Shown in pieces: positions 1 through 8,044 of a stretch of 14,942 bases of DNA. How positions within the stretch are numbered: the first letter of the stretch is position 1; every line of letters begins with the position of its first letter. Position numbers and translations under genes: made by a program. Source of the DNA: Caulobacter sp. CCH9-E1 (lineage in GTDB: Bacteria; Pseudomonadota; Alphaproteobacteria; Caulobacterales; Caulobacteraceae); assembly GCF_001556515.1 (NCBI RefSeq), contig NZ_LSJA01000307.1, forward strand, positions 1 through 14,942, read 5' to 3'. The notes beneath the pieces were generated by a model. It was not told the DNA's origin. It saw only the letters and a program-made list of their open reading frames with translations, and made no database searches.

Positions 1-54
1 CCGCCGACCTGTGGGTTATGAATCCACCGCTCTAACCATCTGAGCTACCCAGCC
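1..54 (-). tRNA. tRNA-Met (CAT anticodon), 3' part outside the window
   Basis: Read on the minus strand, position 54 begins an acceptor arm GGCTGGG, then TA, a D-arm GCTC...GAGC, and an anticodon arm GTGGA-TTCATAA-CCCAC with anticodon CAT. The window edge cuts the variable/T-arm, so about 54 of roughly 77 nt are present and acceptor pairing cannot be checked. The top pair of the anticodon stem is an A-C mismatch. CAT can belong to elongator Met, initiator Met or lysidine-modified Ile. G1 and the D-arm favour elongator Met, but the missing T-arm prevents a firm choice. It lies 61 bp downstream of the glycosyltransferase stop on the same strand. Confidence 0.85.
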
Positions 55-115
55 ATCGCCAGGACGGACGGGGGTCATACGCCCAAGCGCGCTTCGCATC
101 AAGCCTTACGGCCGT

Positions 116-1156
116 CTACGAAAGCATTCCGTCGAGCACCGCTTCCAAGCGTCGCGCCAGTTGGTCGGGACCATACTGCTCAAGCACCAGCGTGCGAGCC
201 GCCTGGCCCATCCGCCGCGCGCTGTCGCGGTCGCCGATCAGCTCGCCCAGCGCCTCGGCCAGGCGGTCGGGATCGTCTTCCGGCGCGAGGCGGCCGTTGA
301 CCCCGTCCTTAATCATCTCGATCGGCCCCTCGATCTCGGACGCCACGACCGGCAATCCCACGCCCATCGCCTCCAGCAGGGTCAGAGGAAACCCCTCTTG
401 GTGCGAGGGGAAGGCGAAGAGATCGCCCGTCGCCAGGAAGCCGGCCACGTCCTGGCGCCAGCCGACCAGCTTGACGCAAGAATCGAGGTCGAGCTCGCGG
501 ATCAGAGATTCGAGAGCGCCGCGCTCGCCGCCCTCGCCGGCGATCTCGCAGACCACCTCCAGGTCCCAGGCGCGCAGCTTGCCGACCGCGCGGATCAGGA
601 CGTCGAAGCCCTTCTTCGGATGCAGCCGCCCGGCCGCGACGATGCGGATGGGCCCCTCCGCCCGCGCGAAAGGTTCCGCCCGAGCGGTCGGCGGCTTCAC
701 CGCGTTAGGGATGACATGGACGTGGTCGGCGCTGGCGCCGCGCTCGATCGCCAGCCGCGCCAGGTGCTTGCCGACGCACAGGTAGTGGACGTCCGGGCGG
801 ATGTCGAAGACCGGCTTGTGCACGCAGACAGCCTGCACCGCGTTCGCTGGCGCGACCTTGGCGAAGATCCGCGCGGGGCGCTGGCCGTGGCTGAGGATCA
901 GGTCCGGCCGCGTGGCGCGGACCACCGCCTTGGCGGCGCCGACGGTCAGCGGGTCCCAGTCGGTCAGGGCGGGCATGGTGGCCAGCGGGGTTCGGCCCGC
1001 CTGGGCGGCAGCGATCTTGCCGCCTCGGCGCACGACGCCCACGCAGCGCCCGCCATGACGCTCGGCCCACGCCTCCAGGATCGGCTGATAGTCGAGGAAC
1101 ACCTGCTCCAGGCCGCCCAGCCCCTTGCCCAGCATGGCGTGCAGGATGTTGCTCAA
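116..1156 (-). CDS. GT4-family glycosyltransferase
   Basis: A cytoplasmic or membrane-associated retaining glycosyltransferase of GT-B fold. It transfers a sugar from a nucleotide-sugar to a glycan or lipid acceptor; donor and acceptor cannot be told from sequence. The 346 residues show an N-terminal acceptor domain (about 1-165, starting with the HAMLGKGLGGLEQV glycine-rich loop). The C-terminal donor domain has RLHPKKGFDVLI (177-188) and the EX7E signature E254...E262 inside SHQEGFPLTLLEAMG, typical of GT4. Length fits the family. The start is TTG at 1156, preceded by GGAG six bases upstream; the next in-frame ATG (residue 8) lacks such a site and would cut the first strand. It lies 57 bp downstream of the oxidoreductase on the same strand, so it may be the last gene of that transcript. 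No other polysaccharide genes are adjacent. Confidence 0.9.
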   Translation of the reverse strand: MSNILHAMLGKGLGGLEQVFLDYQPILEAWAERHGGRCVGVVRRGGKIAAAQAGRTPLATMPALTDWDPLTVGAAKAVVRATRPDLILSHGQRPARIFAKVAPANAVQAVCVHKPVFDIRPDVHYLCVGKHLARLAIERGASADHVHVIPNAVKPPTARAEPFARAEGPIRIVAAGRLHPKKGFDVLIRAVGKLRAWDLEVVCEIAGEGGERGALESLIRELDLDSCVKLVGWRQDVAGFLATGDLFAFPSHQEGFPLTLLEAMGVGLPVVASEIEGPIEMIKDGVNGRLAPEDDPDRLAEALGELIGDRDSARRMGQAARTLVLEQYGPDQLARRLEAVLDGMLS

Positions 1157-1213
1157 GACGGGCTCCGGGAGCGGCTTTACGGGCCGGGACCATCGTGGCG
1201 CCCGGCCACGGTG

Positions 1214-2344
1214 TCAACGCGGGACCTGGACGGTTGCTCCCAACCGCGCCGCGACCTCCTCGCCGATCGCCAGCGAGCTGGTGAGCCCGGGGCTCTCGAT
1301 GCCGAACAGGGCCATCAGCCCCTCGAACCCGTGATCCTCGGCGCCGCGCAGCTGGAAGTCGGGCTGGGGCTCGCCTGGTCCGTGCAGCTTGGGCCGCACG
1401 CCGGCGTAGTCGGGGCTCAGGACGCCGTCGGGCAGGCCCGGCCAGAACTTGCGGATATAGGCGGCGAAGGCCTCGGCCCGCGCCGGATCGACCGAATAGT
1501 CGGGCGCCGGGACATATTCGAGATCCGGCCCGAACACCGCCTGGCCGCCCAGGTCGTTGCGGTAGTGGGTGCCCAGCGCGCCATGGATCGGCGGCGGATA
1601 GATCAGCCGCTGGAACGGCGCCTTGCCGGTCAGGCGGAAATAGACGCCCTTGCCGTAGTGGGCCTTGGGAATGCGGTCCTCGGGATAGCCCTCGATCCGA
1701 GCCGCCACGTCCTGGGCGGAGAGTCCCGGCGCGGTGACCAGCAGCCGGCAGGTCAGGCTGGTCGGGTCCGCGCCCCCGGCCCGCACCTTGAAGCCGCCGC
1801 CCGCGAACGGCTCGGCGCCCTCGAAAGGCGTTCCCAGCACCACTGCCCCCCCGGCGGCCTCGATCTCGCCTTGCAGGGCCAGCATGTAGTCGTGGCTGGC
1901 GAAGACGCCGCTCTCCGGCGACAGCAGGGCCGCGTGGGCGTTGAGGCCCGGCTCGAGGGCGCGGGCTTGCTCGCCCGTCAGCCGCTCCATGCCCTCCACA
2001 TCATTGGCCAGGGCCTGGTCCCAGATGGCGTCGAGGCGCGGAATCTCGTCCCGGCTGGTCGCCACCACCAGCTTGCCGCAGCGCTTGTAGGCGACGCCGT
2101 GCGCGTCGAGGAACGCGTAGAGCATGCGCCGTCCCTGCACGCACAACCGCGCCTTCAGCGAGCCGGTCGGATAGTAGAGCCCGCCGTGGATCACCTCGGA
2201 ATTGCGCGACGAGACGCCCTGGCCGATGTGGCCCTCGGCCTCCAGCACCACCACCATCAGGCCGCGCCGGGCCAGGGCGTAGCCGCAGGCCAGCCCCACG
2301 GCCCCGGCCCCCACCACAACGGCGTCGAAATCGTACTTGGTCAT
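1214..2344 (-). CDS. FAD-dependent oxidoreductase, L-2-hydroxyglutarate oxidase-like (DAO superfamily)
   Basis: Probably a flavoprotein oxidising a 2-hydroxy acid or related substrate; the exact substrate is unproven. The 376 residues start with a Rossmann FAD motif, GAGAVG at 12-17, with E35 ending the second strand as the likely ribose ligand. RNSEVIHGGLYYPTGSLKA (47-65) and the C-terminal FGIESPGLTSSLAIGEEV are hallmarks of the L2HGDH/LhgO branch; glycine oxidase and GlpD are more distant alternatives. ATG at 2344 places the Rossmann strand at the expected distance from the N-terminus. No Shine-Dalgarno precedes it, and the ATG overlaps the toxin stop as ATGA (2341-2344), so translation probably depends on reinitiation after the toxin gene. 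Just past its stop, an inverted repeat CGTGGC/GCCACG (1194-1210) may form a small hairpin without a T-run. Confidence 0.88.
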   Translation of the reverse strand: MTKYDFDAVVVGAGAVGLACGYALARRGLMVVVLEAEGHIGQGVSSRNSEVIHGGLYYPTGSLKARLCVQGRRMLYAFLDAHGVAYKRCGKLVVATSRDEIPRLDAIWDQALANDVEGMERLTGEQARALEPGLNAHAALLSPESGVFASHDYMLALQGEIEAAGGAVVLGTPFEGAEPFAGGGFKVRAGGADPTSLTCRLLVTAPGLSAQDVAARIEGYPEDRIPKAHYGKGVYFRLTGKAPFQRLIYPPPIHGALGTHYRNDLGGQAVFGPDLEYVPAPDYSVDPARAEAFAAYIRKFWPGLPDGVLSPDYAGVRPKLHGPGEPQPDFQLRGAEDHGFEGLMALFGIESPGLTSSLAIGEEVAARLGATVQVPR

Positions 2345-2616
2345 TTCAGTGTCGCCGAATGCTCGATGGAGCGAATGACGACCTCCTGTTCGCTCACTTG
2401 ATAGAAGATGACGTAAGCGCCGTAGGGAAGCCGACGGAAGCTGGGATTTCTCGCGACGGCCTGAGCCATGAAGGGAAAGGCCGCGATCTGGTCGAACTCC
2501 TCAATGAGGCCTTCGATGAAATGCACGGCAGCCCTGGGGCTATCCTTGGCGATATAGGCCCCAATGCGGTTCAGGTCGCGCTGAGCCCGCTTCGTCAGGA
2601 CATAGCCAGACCTCAC
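2341..2616 (-). CDS. ParE/RelE-superfamily toxin of a type II toxin-antitoxin pair
   Basis: A 91-residue basic protein with the ParE/RelE pattern: YVLTKRAQRDLNRIGAYIAKDSPRAA at the N-terminus (two helices), an FPFM turn after the second helix, then R61/R62, YGAYVIFYQV and VVIRSIEHSA (79-88) forming the C-terminal strands. Chromosomal ParE proteins usually poison DNA gyrase, RelE proteins cut mRNA on the ribosome. The sequence resembles ParE more, but the target cannot be decided here. The start is GTG at 2616, overlapping the antitoxin TGA as GTGA (2613-2616), so the two are translationally coupled, antitoxin first. Its own stop overlaps the ATG of the oxidoreductase. Length matches the family and nothing suggests decay. 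Confidence 0.9.
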   Translation of the reverse strand: MRSGYVLTKRAQRDLNRIGAYIAKDSPRAAVHFIEGLIEEFDQIAAFPFMAQAVARNPSFRRLPYGAYVIFYQVSEQEVVIRSIEHSATLK

Positions 2617-2915
2617 TCTCCGGCGGCCTTGGCCCGAGCTTCCAAGTCAGCCAGCATCTCGGACAGGAACGCTCGCCCATCGACGCACTCGCCTGGGTCG
2701 ATGGCCTCGGCTTCCAGCTCATCGAGCAGGGCCTCGAGCTTCTCCGAGCCGCCGACGATATCGGCCGCCCGGCGATAGTTGAGTTCGGCCAGTTCGGCCG
2801 CGAGCCCCTCGTCCAGGGACGCGAACTCGCCGCGATCGACGCGCGCCTGCAGATCGGCGGCGTCCTCGGCGCTGATGCGCACCGTCACCTGGCTTTGATC
2901 GACCGGCCTGTTCAT
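2613..2915 (-). CDS. Ribbon-helix-helix type antitoxin (ParD/CopG-like)
   Basis: Partner of the adjacent toxin: it should bind and neutralise it and repress the shared promoter. With the ATG at 2915 it has 100 residues. The N-terminus QVTVRISAEDAADLQARVD gives the short beta-strand plus first helix of an RHH fold, and FASLDEGLAAELAEL the second helix. The C-terminal half (about 50-100) is rich in Glu/Asp and Leu, as expected for a toxin-wrapping acidic helix. The ATG is preceded by TAGG eight bases upstream; a TTG two codons earlier (2921) is open but less well placed. At about 100 residues it is somewhat longer than a minimal ParD (near 80). Confidence 0.85.
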   Translation of the reverse strand: MNRPVDQSQVTVRISAEDAADLQARVDRGEFASLDEGLAAELAELNYRRAADIVGGSEKLEALLDELEAEAIDPGECVDGRAFLSEMLADLEARAKAAGE

Positions 2916-3022
2916 GCCCAAAGCCTAGCACGAACCTCCCCCCGCGCCAGGCGCCGCGAAGCCGCAATCAATTGACAGCGCCGTCGGATTGGCCAAGGTC
3001 GCGCTTTCGCCAAGGACGCCAA

Positions 3023-3038
3023 GACGTCCGGGGACGTC
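3023..3038. promoter_or_regulatory. Perfect inverted repeat upstream of the DUF418 gene, candidate operator
   Basis: GACGTCC-GG-GGACGTC, two perfect 7-base arms with a 2-base spacer, ends 23 bases before the DUF418 start codon. Upstream of it CCAAG occurs three times (about 2992, 3011 and 3019), and a TTGACAG resembling a -35 element lies at 2972-2978 with no convincing -10. It could be a repressor site or a small 5' UTR hairpin. The antitoxin start is about 110 bases away on the other strand, so antitoxin binding is possible but unproven. Confidence 0.35.
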
Positions 3039-3061
3039 CTATCGGACAAGGTGGGGAAACC

Positions 3062-4234
3062 ATGACCAACGCCATGACGGTCGCGCCAGCGCGCAATCTG
3101 CTGATCGACACCCTGCGCGCCTTCGCCCTGATCGGCGTCTACATGGTCCATATGTTCGAGCAGTACGAGATCTACTGGGCGGCGCCGCAGCAGAACCTGA
3201 CCCACACGATCTTCACGACCTTCTTCATGGGCAAGGCGTTCAGCCTGCTGACCCTGTGCTTTGGCCTCAGCTTCTTCCTGCTGATGGACAAGGCCGACCG
3301 GCGGGGCGTCGACTTCTCGAAGCGCTTCGCCTGGCGGATGGCGGTGCTGGCGCTGATCGGCCTCGTTCACAGCCTCGTCTATCGCGGCGACATCCTGATG
3401 GTGCTGGCGCCGCTGGGCCTGATCCTGGTTCCCTATCACCGCGCCAGCAACCAGATGATCCTCGGCGTCGCCGCCGTGCTGCTGCTCCAGCCGGGCCTGC
3501 TGTTCCAGCTCTGGGGCGCCTTGGGCGGCGAGGCCTGGGCCAACCAGCCGCCGCATCACTACGCCGACACCGGCCCCGCCTTCTACCGCACCGCGCCGCT
3601 GGGCCAGATGCTGGTCTGGAACGTCGGCCAGGGTCAGACCTTCAAGTGGTGGTTCTTCATCGAGACCGGGCGTCTGTTCCAGATCCTGGCCCTGTTCCTG
3701 GTCGGCCTGCGCCTGGGCCGCGCCGGCTTCTTCGACGATCCGGACCGCTTCAAGGCCGAGCGCCGCGCCGCCCTCACCGCCTTGGCCGCCTTCGCCATCG
3801 CCTGTCACCTGGGCTCGCCGGCCCTGCAGGCCCTCGCCCCCGACGCGACCGCCGCGCCGATGGCCCGCAAGCTGATCGGCACGCTGCTGGGCGGCTGGTT
3901 CGACGTCTCGCTGATGGGCGTCTACGTGCTGCTGATCGTCGAGCTCCATACGGGTCCGCTGCGCAAGGCGCTGGACCGCCTCGCCCCCATGGGCCGCATG
4001 ACCCTGACCTTCTACGTCCTGCAGTCGCTGATCTGGGTGCCGATCTTCTACGGCTTTGGCCTGGGCGCCTGGCAGTGGCTGCCGCAGTCCACGGCCCTGT
4101 GGCTGGGGTTGGGCTTCCTGGTCCTGCAAGGGATCGTGGCGACGCTGTGGTTCAAGCGCTTTTACTACGGCCCGCTGGAGTGGGTCTGGCGCGCGGCGAC
4201 GTACCAGACGACGAAGGTGCCGTTCAGGCGGTAA
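3062..4234 (+). CDS. DUF418 family membrane protein (YeiB-like)
   Basis: An integral inner-membrane protein of 390 residues; the family has no established reaction. The start is ATG at 3062 behind GGTGGGG with 5-base spacing; the frame is open further upstream but without a ribosome site. It opens with RNLLIDTLRAFALIGVYMVH, the conserved first membrane segment of DUF418, followed by about seven to nine hydrophobic segments (for example around 55-75, 92-105, 111-124, 130-150, 195-220 and 290-365). The family's RGDIL motif is at 108-112, and the diagnostic C-terminal tail YGPLEWVWRAATY is present. Some DUF418 proteins have been linked to transport, but nothing here fixes a substrate. It is divergent from the toxin-antitoxin genes and convergent with the indolepyruvate oxidoreductase, with a repeat element in the gap. 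Confidence 0.9.
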   Translation: MTNAMTVAPARNLLIDTLRAFALIGVYMVHMFEQYEIYWAAPQQNLTHTIFTTFFMGKAFSLLTLCFGLSFFLLMDKADRRGVDFSKRFAWRMAVLALIGLVHSLVYRGDILMVLAPLGLILVPYHRASNQMILGVAAVLLLQPGLLFQLWGALGGEAWANQPPHHYADTGPAFYRTAPLGQMLVWNVGQGQTFKWWFFIETGRLFQILALFLVGLRLGRAGFFDDPDRFKAERRAALTALAAFAIACHLGSPALQALAPDATAAPMARKLIGTLLGGWFDVSLMGVYVLLIVELHTGPLRKALDRLAPMGRMTLTFYVLQSLIWVPIFYGFGLGAWQWLPQSTALWLGLGFLVLQGIVATLWFKRFYYGPLEWVWRAATYQTTKVPFRR

Positions 4235-4282
4235 GAGACGGGCTTTCCGAGCGGCGACTTGGGGTGGATAGGAGACACTGCT

Positions 4283-4416
4283 CCCTCTCCCATGGGGAGA
4301 GGGTCGGGGTGAGGGGGTACGACGTTCGACGGAGCGCCGGCACGCCGTCAGACCTCGTAACCCCTCTCCCTCCCACCGCTTCGCGGCGGGCCCCTCCCTC
4401 TCCCTTTGGAAGAGGG
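4283..4416. repeat. Multi-hairpin intergenic repeat, copy 1
   Basis: The left hairpin (4283-4303) has arms CCCTCTCCC/GGGGAGAGGG with an ATG loop. Then come a GGGGTGAGGGGG stretch, GCCGTCAG, AACCCCTC, a GC hairpin (4372-4390; CCCACCGC/GCGGCGGG) and a right hairpin (4396-4416; CCCTCTCC/GGAAGAGGG). The stretch GTGAGGGG is complementary to the later CCCCTC, so the whole unit can fold as one structure. It fills the gap between two convergent genes, and may serve as their terminator or mRNA 3' end stabiliser. Copy 3 is the same unit in the opposite orientation. Confidence 0.85.
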
Positions 4417-4458
4417 ATTCGTGGGGTGCGCAATCAGGCCCGCTCTCCAGAATCCCGC

Positions 4459-7400
4459 CTAGCCCCTACCCCACTGCGCCCAGAGCTTCTCCTCGGCCGC
4501 CTTGGCGACCTTCACCGAGGCGTCCTTGACGTGGCCGTAGCCGCGGATCTGTTGCGGGATCTCGGCGATCTTCAGGGCCAGCGGCAGGCTCTCGACGCAC
4601 AGCCCCGCCACCAGGCGGTCCAGGGTCACCTCGTACGACGCGATCAGGCCGCGCTCCATCCGGCGCTCCTCGGTGTGGCCGAAGATGTCGAGCGCGCCGC
4701 CGCGCAGGCCCTTCATCCTGGCCATGACCGGGAAGGCCAGATCCAGCATCCAGCCGCCGAAGGCGATCTTCCTGGGCTTGCCGTCGGCGCCCTTGGGCGC
4801 CAGCAGCGGCGGGGAGAGCCAGACCTTGGTCTTGCCGCCCTTGAAGGTCCCGGCCAGCTCGGCCGCGAACCGACCGTCGGTATAGAGCCGCGCGACCTCG
4901 TACTCGTCCTTGTAGGCCATCAGCTTGTAGAGGTTCGTCGCCGCCGCGCGGGTCAGCGGCAGCGCCGAGTCCGCGCCGGACATGGCGGTCTCGGCCGCGC
5001 GGACCTTGGCGACCTTGTCCGCGTAGCGCTGGGCGTAAGACGCGTTCTGATAGGCCGTCAGCTCAGCGGTGCGGTGGGCGATCAGATCGTCCAGCGGCAT
5101 GGTCTCGGGCGTGGCGACCTTGTCTTCCTTGACCTCGATAGAAGCCGGGTCGTGGGCGACGCGGCGGCCCAGCTCGAAGGCCTGCAGGTTGGCGTCGGCG
5201 TCGACGCCGTTCAGCTTGATCGCGCGATAGAGGGCCCGGCTGGAGACCGGGATCACCCCCCGCTGCCAGGCGAAACCGACCATGATCATGTTGGCGTAGA
5301 TGGCGTCGCCGAACTGGCTCTCGGCCAGGTGCTGGGCCGGGCAGGCGTCGAAGGTCTGGGTCGCGCCCTTGACCCGCCGGGCCATGGAGCCGCTATCGAA
5401 GCGGATGTCGCGGCTGGTGACGAAGTCGGCGGTGGGGGCGAAGTCGCTGTTGCCGAACGCGCGCGTGCGGTCCTTGGCGTAGAGCGACAGGCCTTCGGGC
5501 GAGGCGGCGACCAGCAGGTCGCAAGCGATCAGCACGTCGGCGCTGGCCGCCGGCACGCGGCCGCCGACGATGGTCTCCTCGGTCTCGCCGATCTTGACGT
5601 GGCTGAACACCGAACCGCCCTTTTGGGCGAGACCCGTCATATCCACCACGCTGCCAGCCCGGCCGTCGATATGGGCGGCCATGGCCAGGATCGAGGCCAC
5701 GGTCGTCACGCCCGTGCCGCCGACGCCCGTGAACAGGATCTTGCGCACGCCGGCCAAAGGCTCGAAGTCCGGCAGCGGCGTCGACTCGGCGGTCAGCGCC
5801 GCCGGGGTCTTCTTGCCCTGCGCGCTCTCGGCCCCTTCCAGGGTGATGAACGACGGGCAGAAGCCCTGGACGCAAGAGTAGTCCTGATTGCAGCTGGACT
5901 GGTTGATCTTACGCTTGCGGCCAAACTCGGTGGCCAGCGGCTCGACCGAGACGCAGTTGGACTTCACCGAACAGTCGCCGCAGCCCTCGCAGACCAGCGG
6001 GTTGATGAAGACGCGCTGGGTCGCCTTGGGCATCGCGCCGCGCTTGCGGCGGCGGCGCTTTTCGGTGGCGCAGGTCTGGTCGTAAAGCAGCACCGTCACG
6101 CCCGCCGTGTCGCGCAGCATCTCCTGCACGCGGATCAGGTCCGATCGCGGGAAGATCTCGACGCCGGGCGCCAGGCCCTCGACGTCCTCGTAGCGCTTCA
6201 TGTCATCGACGACGATGACGGTCTTCTTGACGCCCTCGGCCGCCAGCTGGCGGGTGATCTGGGCGGGGGTGAAGCCGCTCTCGGCCCGCTGGCCGCCGGT
6301 CATGGCGACGGCGTCGTTATAGAGCAGCTTGTAGGTGATGTTGGTCCCGGCCGCGATCGCGCCCCGGATCGCCAGCGAACCCGAGTGGTTGTAGGTGCCG
6401 TCGCCCAGGTTCTGGAAGACGTGCTTCTCACTAGTGAACGGCGAGGCGCCGACCCAGGTCAGGCCCTCGCCGCCCATGTGGGTGTTCAGGTCCGTCGACG
6501 GGTCGTTGAAGCTGGCCATGTAGTGGCAGCCGATGCCGGCGAGAGCCCGCGAACCCTCCGGCAGCTTGGTCGAGGTGTTGTGCGGGCAGCCCGAGCAGAA
6601 GAACGGCTTGCGGGCCTGGTCGGCGGCGAGGCTGACGGCGGCGACGCCGGCGGCGCTGACCCGGTTCAGATAGGCCCGCGCCCGCTCCATGTGCGGGCCG
6701 TCGGGCAGACGGTCGTAGATGGCGAGCGCGATTTCCGCGACCGACAGCGAGCCCAGCTCCGACAGCAGCGGTCCGCCCTTCTCGTCGGTCTTGCCGATCA
6801 CGCGGGGCCGAGCTTGCGCGGGAAGGTCATACAGCGCTGCGCGCGCTTGGGGCTCGATCAGGGCGCGCTTGTGCTCGATGACCATCAGCGTTTCGAGACC
6901 GGCGGCGAAGGCGCGCAGGCCCAGCGGCTCCAGCGGCCAGGGCATGCCGACCTTGTAGATCGAGACACCCAGGTCGGCGGCCTCCTGCAGGGTCATGCCC
7001 ATGGCCGTGAAGGCCTCCAGCACGTCCTTGTAGGCCTGGCCCTGGCAGACGATGCCCAGCCGCGCCTTGCCGACGCGGACGTGGGAAGCCCCCAGCACCA
7101 CGCGGTCGACGCCGTTGGCGCGGGCGAAGGCCAGGGCCGCCGGGATCTTGTGGAGCCGCATGCGCCGCTCCTTCTCCATCGGCTGGTCCTTGAGCCGGAT
7201 GCCGAGACCGCCGGGCGGGAACGGGAAGTCGGGGGTAATGAGCTTGTGGCGATCCAGCGAGACGTCGATCGTGACGCCGCTGTCCATGGTGTCGGCCAGG
7301 GCGATCATGCCCGTCCACAGGCCCGAGAAGCGGGACATCGACAGGCCGAGGATCCCGTAATCCAGCACCTCCTGCACGTCCGCCGGCGCCAGCACCGGCA

Positions 7401-7902
7401 TCTCGAAGTCCTGGAAGGCGAACTCCGACTGCGACGGCAGGGTCGAGCTCTTGCAGTTGTGGTCGTCGCCGGCCACCGCCAGCACGCCCCCGGTCGGAAA
7501 GACGCCCGCGAAATTGGCGTGCTTGAAGACATCGCCGGTGCGGTCGACGCCGGGCGCCTTGCCGTACCACATGCCAAAGACGCCGTCGTAGAGGGCGCCG
7601 GGGAACAGATTCGCCTGCTGGCTGCCCCACACGGCGGTGGCGGCCAGGTCCTCGTTGACGCCTTCCTTGAAGACGACGTCGTGGGCGGTCAGCAGCTTGT
7701 TGATGCGGGCGGCCTGCTGGTCGAGACCGCCGAGGGGGGAGCCTCTATAGCCGGACAAAAAGCCCGCCGTATTCAATCCCAGCTTGCGATCGAGGCGCTT
7801 GCGATCCAGCAGGACCCGCAGCAGCGCCTGCACGCCGGTGATGAAAGCTCGACCATCTTCGAGCACATATTTGTCGTCGAGCGTGACTTCCGAGTGCCGC
7901 AT
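4459..7902 (-). CDS. Indolepyruvate:ferredoxin oxidoreductase, fused IorA-IorB type
   Basis: Oxidatively decarboxylates aryl pyruvates (indolepyruvate, phenylpyruvate) to aryl-acetyl-CoA, passing electrons to ferredoxin or a substitute; a late step in aromatic amino acid breakdown. The 1147 residues show, in order: a pyruvate-oxidoreductase alpha (Pyr) domain (about 15-400), with FLSGYRGSPLGGLD at 48-61; a TPP-binding domain (about 430-610), with CSGCPHN at 436-442 and GGEG at 477-480; a 4Fe-4S region with C638, C641, C644, C650, C671, C677 and C682; an IorB/gamma domain (about 718-930) beginning GVGGTGVTTVAS; and a C-terminal DUF6537-type region to the end. This long single-chain form is typical of aerobic proteobacteria. 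ATG at 7902 follows GGGAGG, spaced about 12 bases, rather long. It is divergent from an Lrp regulator across 142 bp. Confidence 0.95.
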   Translation of the reverse strand: MRHSEVTLDDKYVLEDGRAFITGVQALLRVLLDRKRLDRKLGLNTAGFLSGYRGSPLGGLDQQAARINKLLTAHDVVFKEGVNEDLAATAVWGSQQANLFPGALYDGVFGMWYGKAPGVDRTGDVFKHANFAGVFPTGGVLAVAGDDHNCKSSTLPSQSEFAFQDFEMPVLAPADVQEVLDYGILGLSMSRFSGLWTGMIALADTMDSGVTIDVSLDRHKLITPDFPFPPGGLGIRLKDQPMEKERRMRLHKIPAALAFARANGVDRVVLGASHVRVGKARLGIVCQGQAYKDVLEAFTAMGMTLQEAADLGVSIYKVGMPWPLEPLGLRAFAAGLETLMVIEHKRALIEPQARAALYDLPAQARPRVIGKTDEKGGPLLSELGSLSVAEIALAIYDRLPDGPHMERARAYLNRVSAAGVAAVSLAADQARKPFFCSGCPHNTSTKLPEGSRALAGIGCHYMASFNDPSTDLNTHMGGEGLTWVGASPFTSEKHVFQNLGDGTYNHSGSLAIRGAIAAGTNITYKLLYNDAVAMTGGQRAESGFTPAQITRQLAAEGVKKTVIVVDDMKRYEDVEGLAPGVEIFPRSDLIRVQEMLRDTAGVTVLLYDQTCATEKRRRRKRGAMPKATQRVFINPLVCEGCGDCSVKSNCVSVEPLATEFGRKRKINQSSCNQDYSCVQGFCPSFITLEGAESAQGKKTPAALTAESTPLPDFEPLAGVRKILFTGVGGTGVTTVASILAMAAHIDGRAGSVVDMTGLAQKGGSVFSHVKIGETEETIVGGRVPAASADVLIACDLLVAASPEGLSLYAKDRTRAFGNSDFAPTADFVTSRDIRFDSGSMARRVKGATQTFDACPAQHLAESQFGDAIYANMIMVGFAWQRGVIPVSSRALYRAIKLNGVDADANLQAFELGRRVAHDPASIEVKEDKVATPETMPLDDLIAHRTAELTAYQNASYAQRYADKVAKVRAAETAMSGADSALPLTRAAATNLYKLMAYKDEYEVARLYTDGRFAAELAGTFKGGKTKVWLSPPLLAPKGADGKPRKIAFGGWMLDLAFPVMARMKGLRGGALDIFGHTEERRMERGLIASYEVTLDRLVAGLCVESLPLALKIAEIPQQIRGYGHVKDASVKVAKAAEEKLWAQWGRG

Positions 7903-7996
7903 GGCAAAAATTTTCCTCCCGGGTCTTCCCGCCCGTAACGCAATATCTTATAGAAGCGCGGAAATTGTTTGCCCAAGGCGTGCCCGACTCGTGGCC

Positions 7997-8021
7997 GTTT
8001 TGCGCACGAAGTGAGCGTCAA
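7997..8021 (-). promoter_or_regulatory. Candidate housekeeping promoter for the indolepyruvate oxidoreductase gene
   Basis: On the minus strand TTGACGC (8021-8015) exactly fits the Caulobacter sigma-73 -35 consensus TTGACGS. After 10 bases comes CGCAAAAC (8004-7997), matching the ANAWC half of the -10 consensus GCTANAWC; spacing is inside the known 10-14 range. Transcription would start near 7990, leaving a leader of about 90 bases. The TTGACGC also pairs with TTGCGC 9 bases away as a loose inverted repeat, so a regulator could bind on top of it. The -10 is imperfect. Confidence 0.35.
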
Positions 8022-8044
8022 CGCCCGCTGGGGGGAGGAATTTC

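Noticed and set aside
161..2401. Very long plus-strand open frame (746 codons) opposite the glycosyltransferase and oxidoreductase
   Set aside because: It is antisense to two genes with clear family motifs, has no family-like composition (rich in R, Q, A, H, G), and is explained by lack of stop codons in GC-rich antisense frames.
2916..2936. GCTAGGCT just before the antitoxin ATG as a sigma-73 -10 giving a leaderless mRNA
   Set aside because: Only the GCTA part fits the consensus and the possible -35 (CTGGCGC) has two mismatches; not strong enough to list.
4283..4416. Repeated hairpins read as a CRISPR array
   Set aside because: The units are unequal palindromes without regular spacers, and no cas genes are nearby.
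2989..7938. 1649-codon plus-strand open frame crossing DUF418, repeat copy 1 and the antisense of the indolepyruvate oxidoreductase
   Set aside because: It overlaps two well-supported genes in other frames and runs through an intergenic repeat; composition is that of a GC-rich shadow frame.
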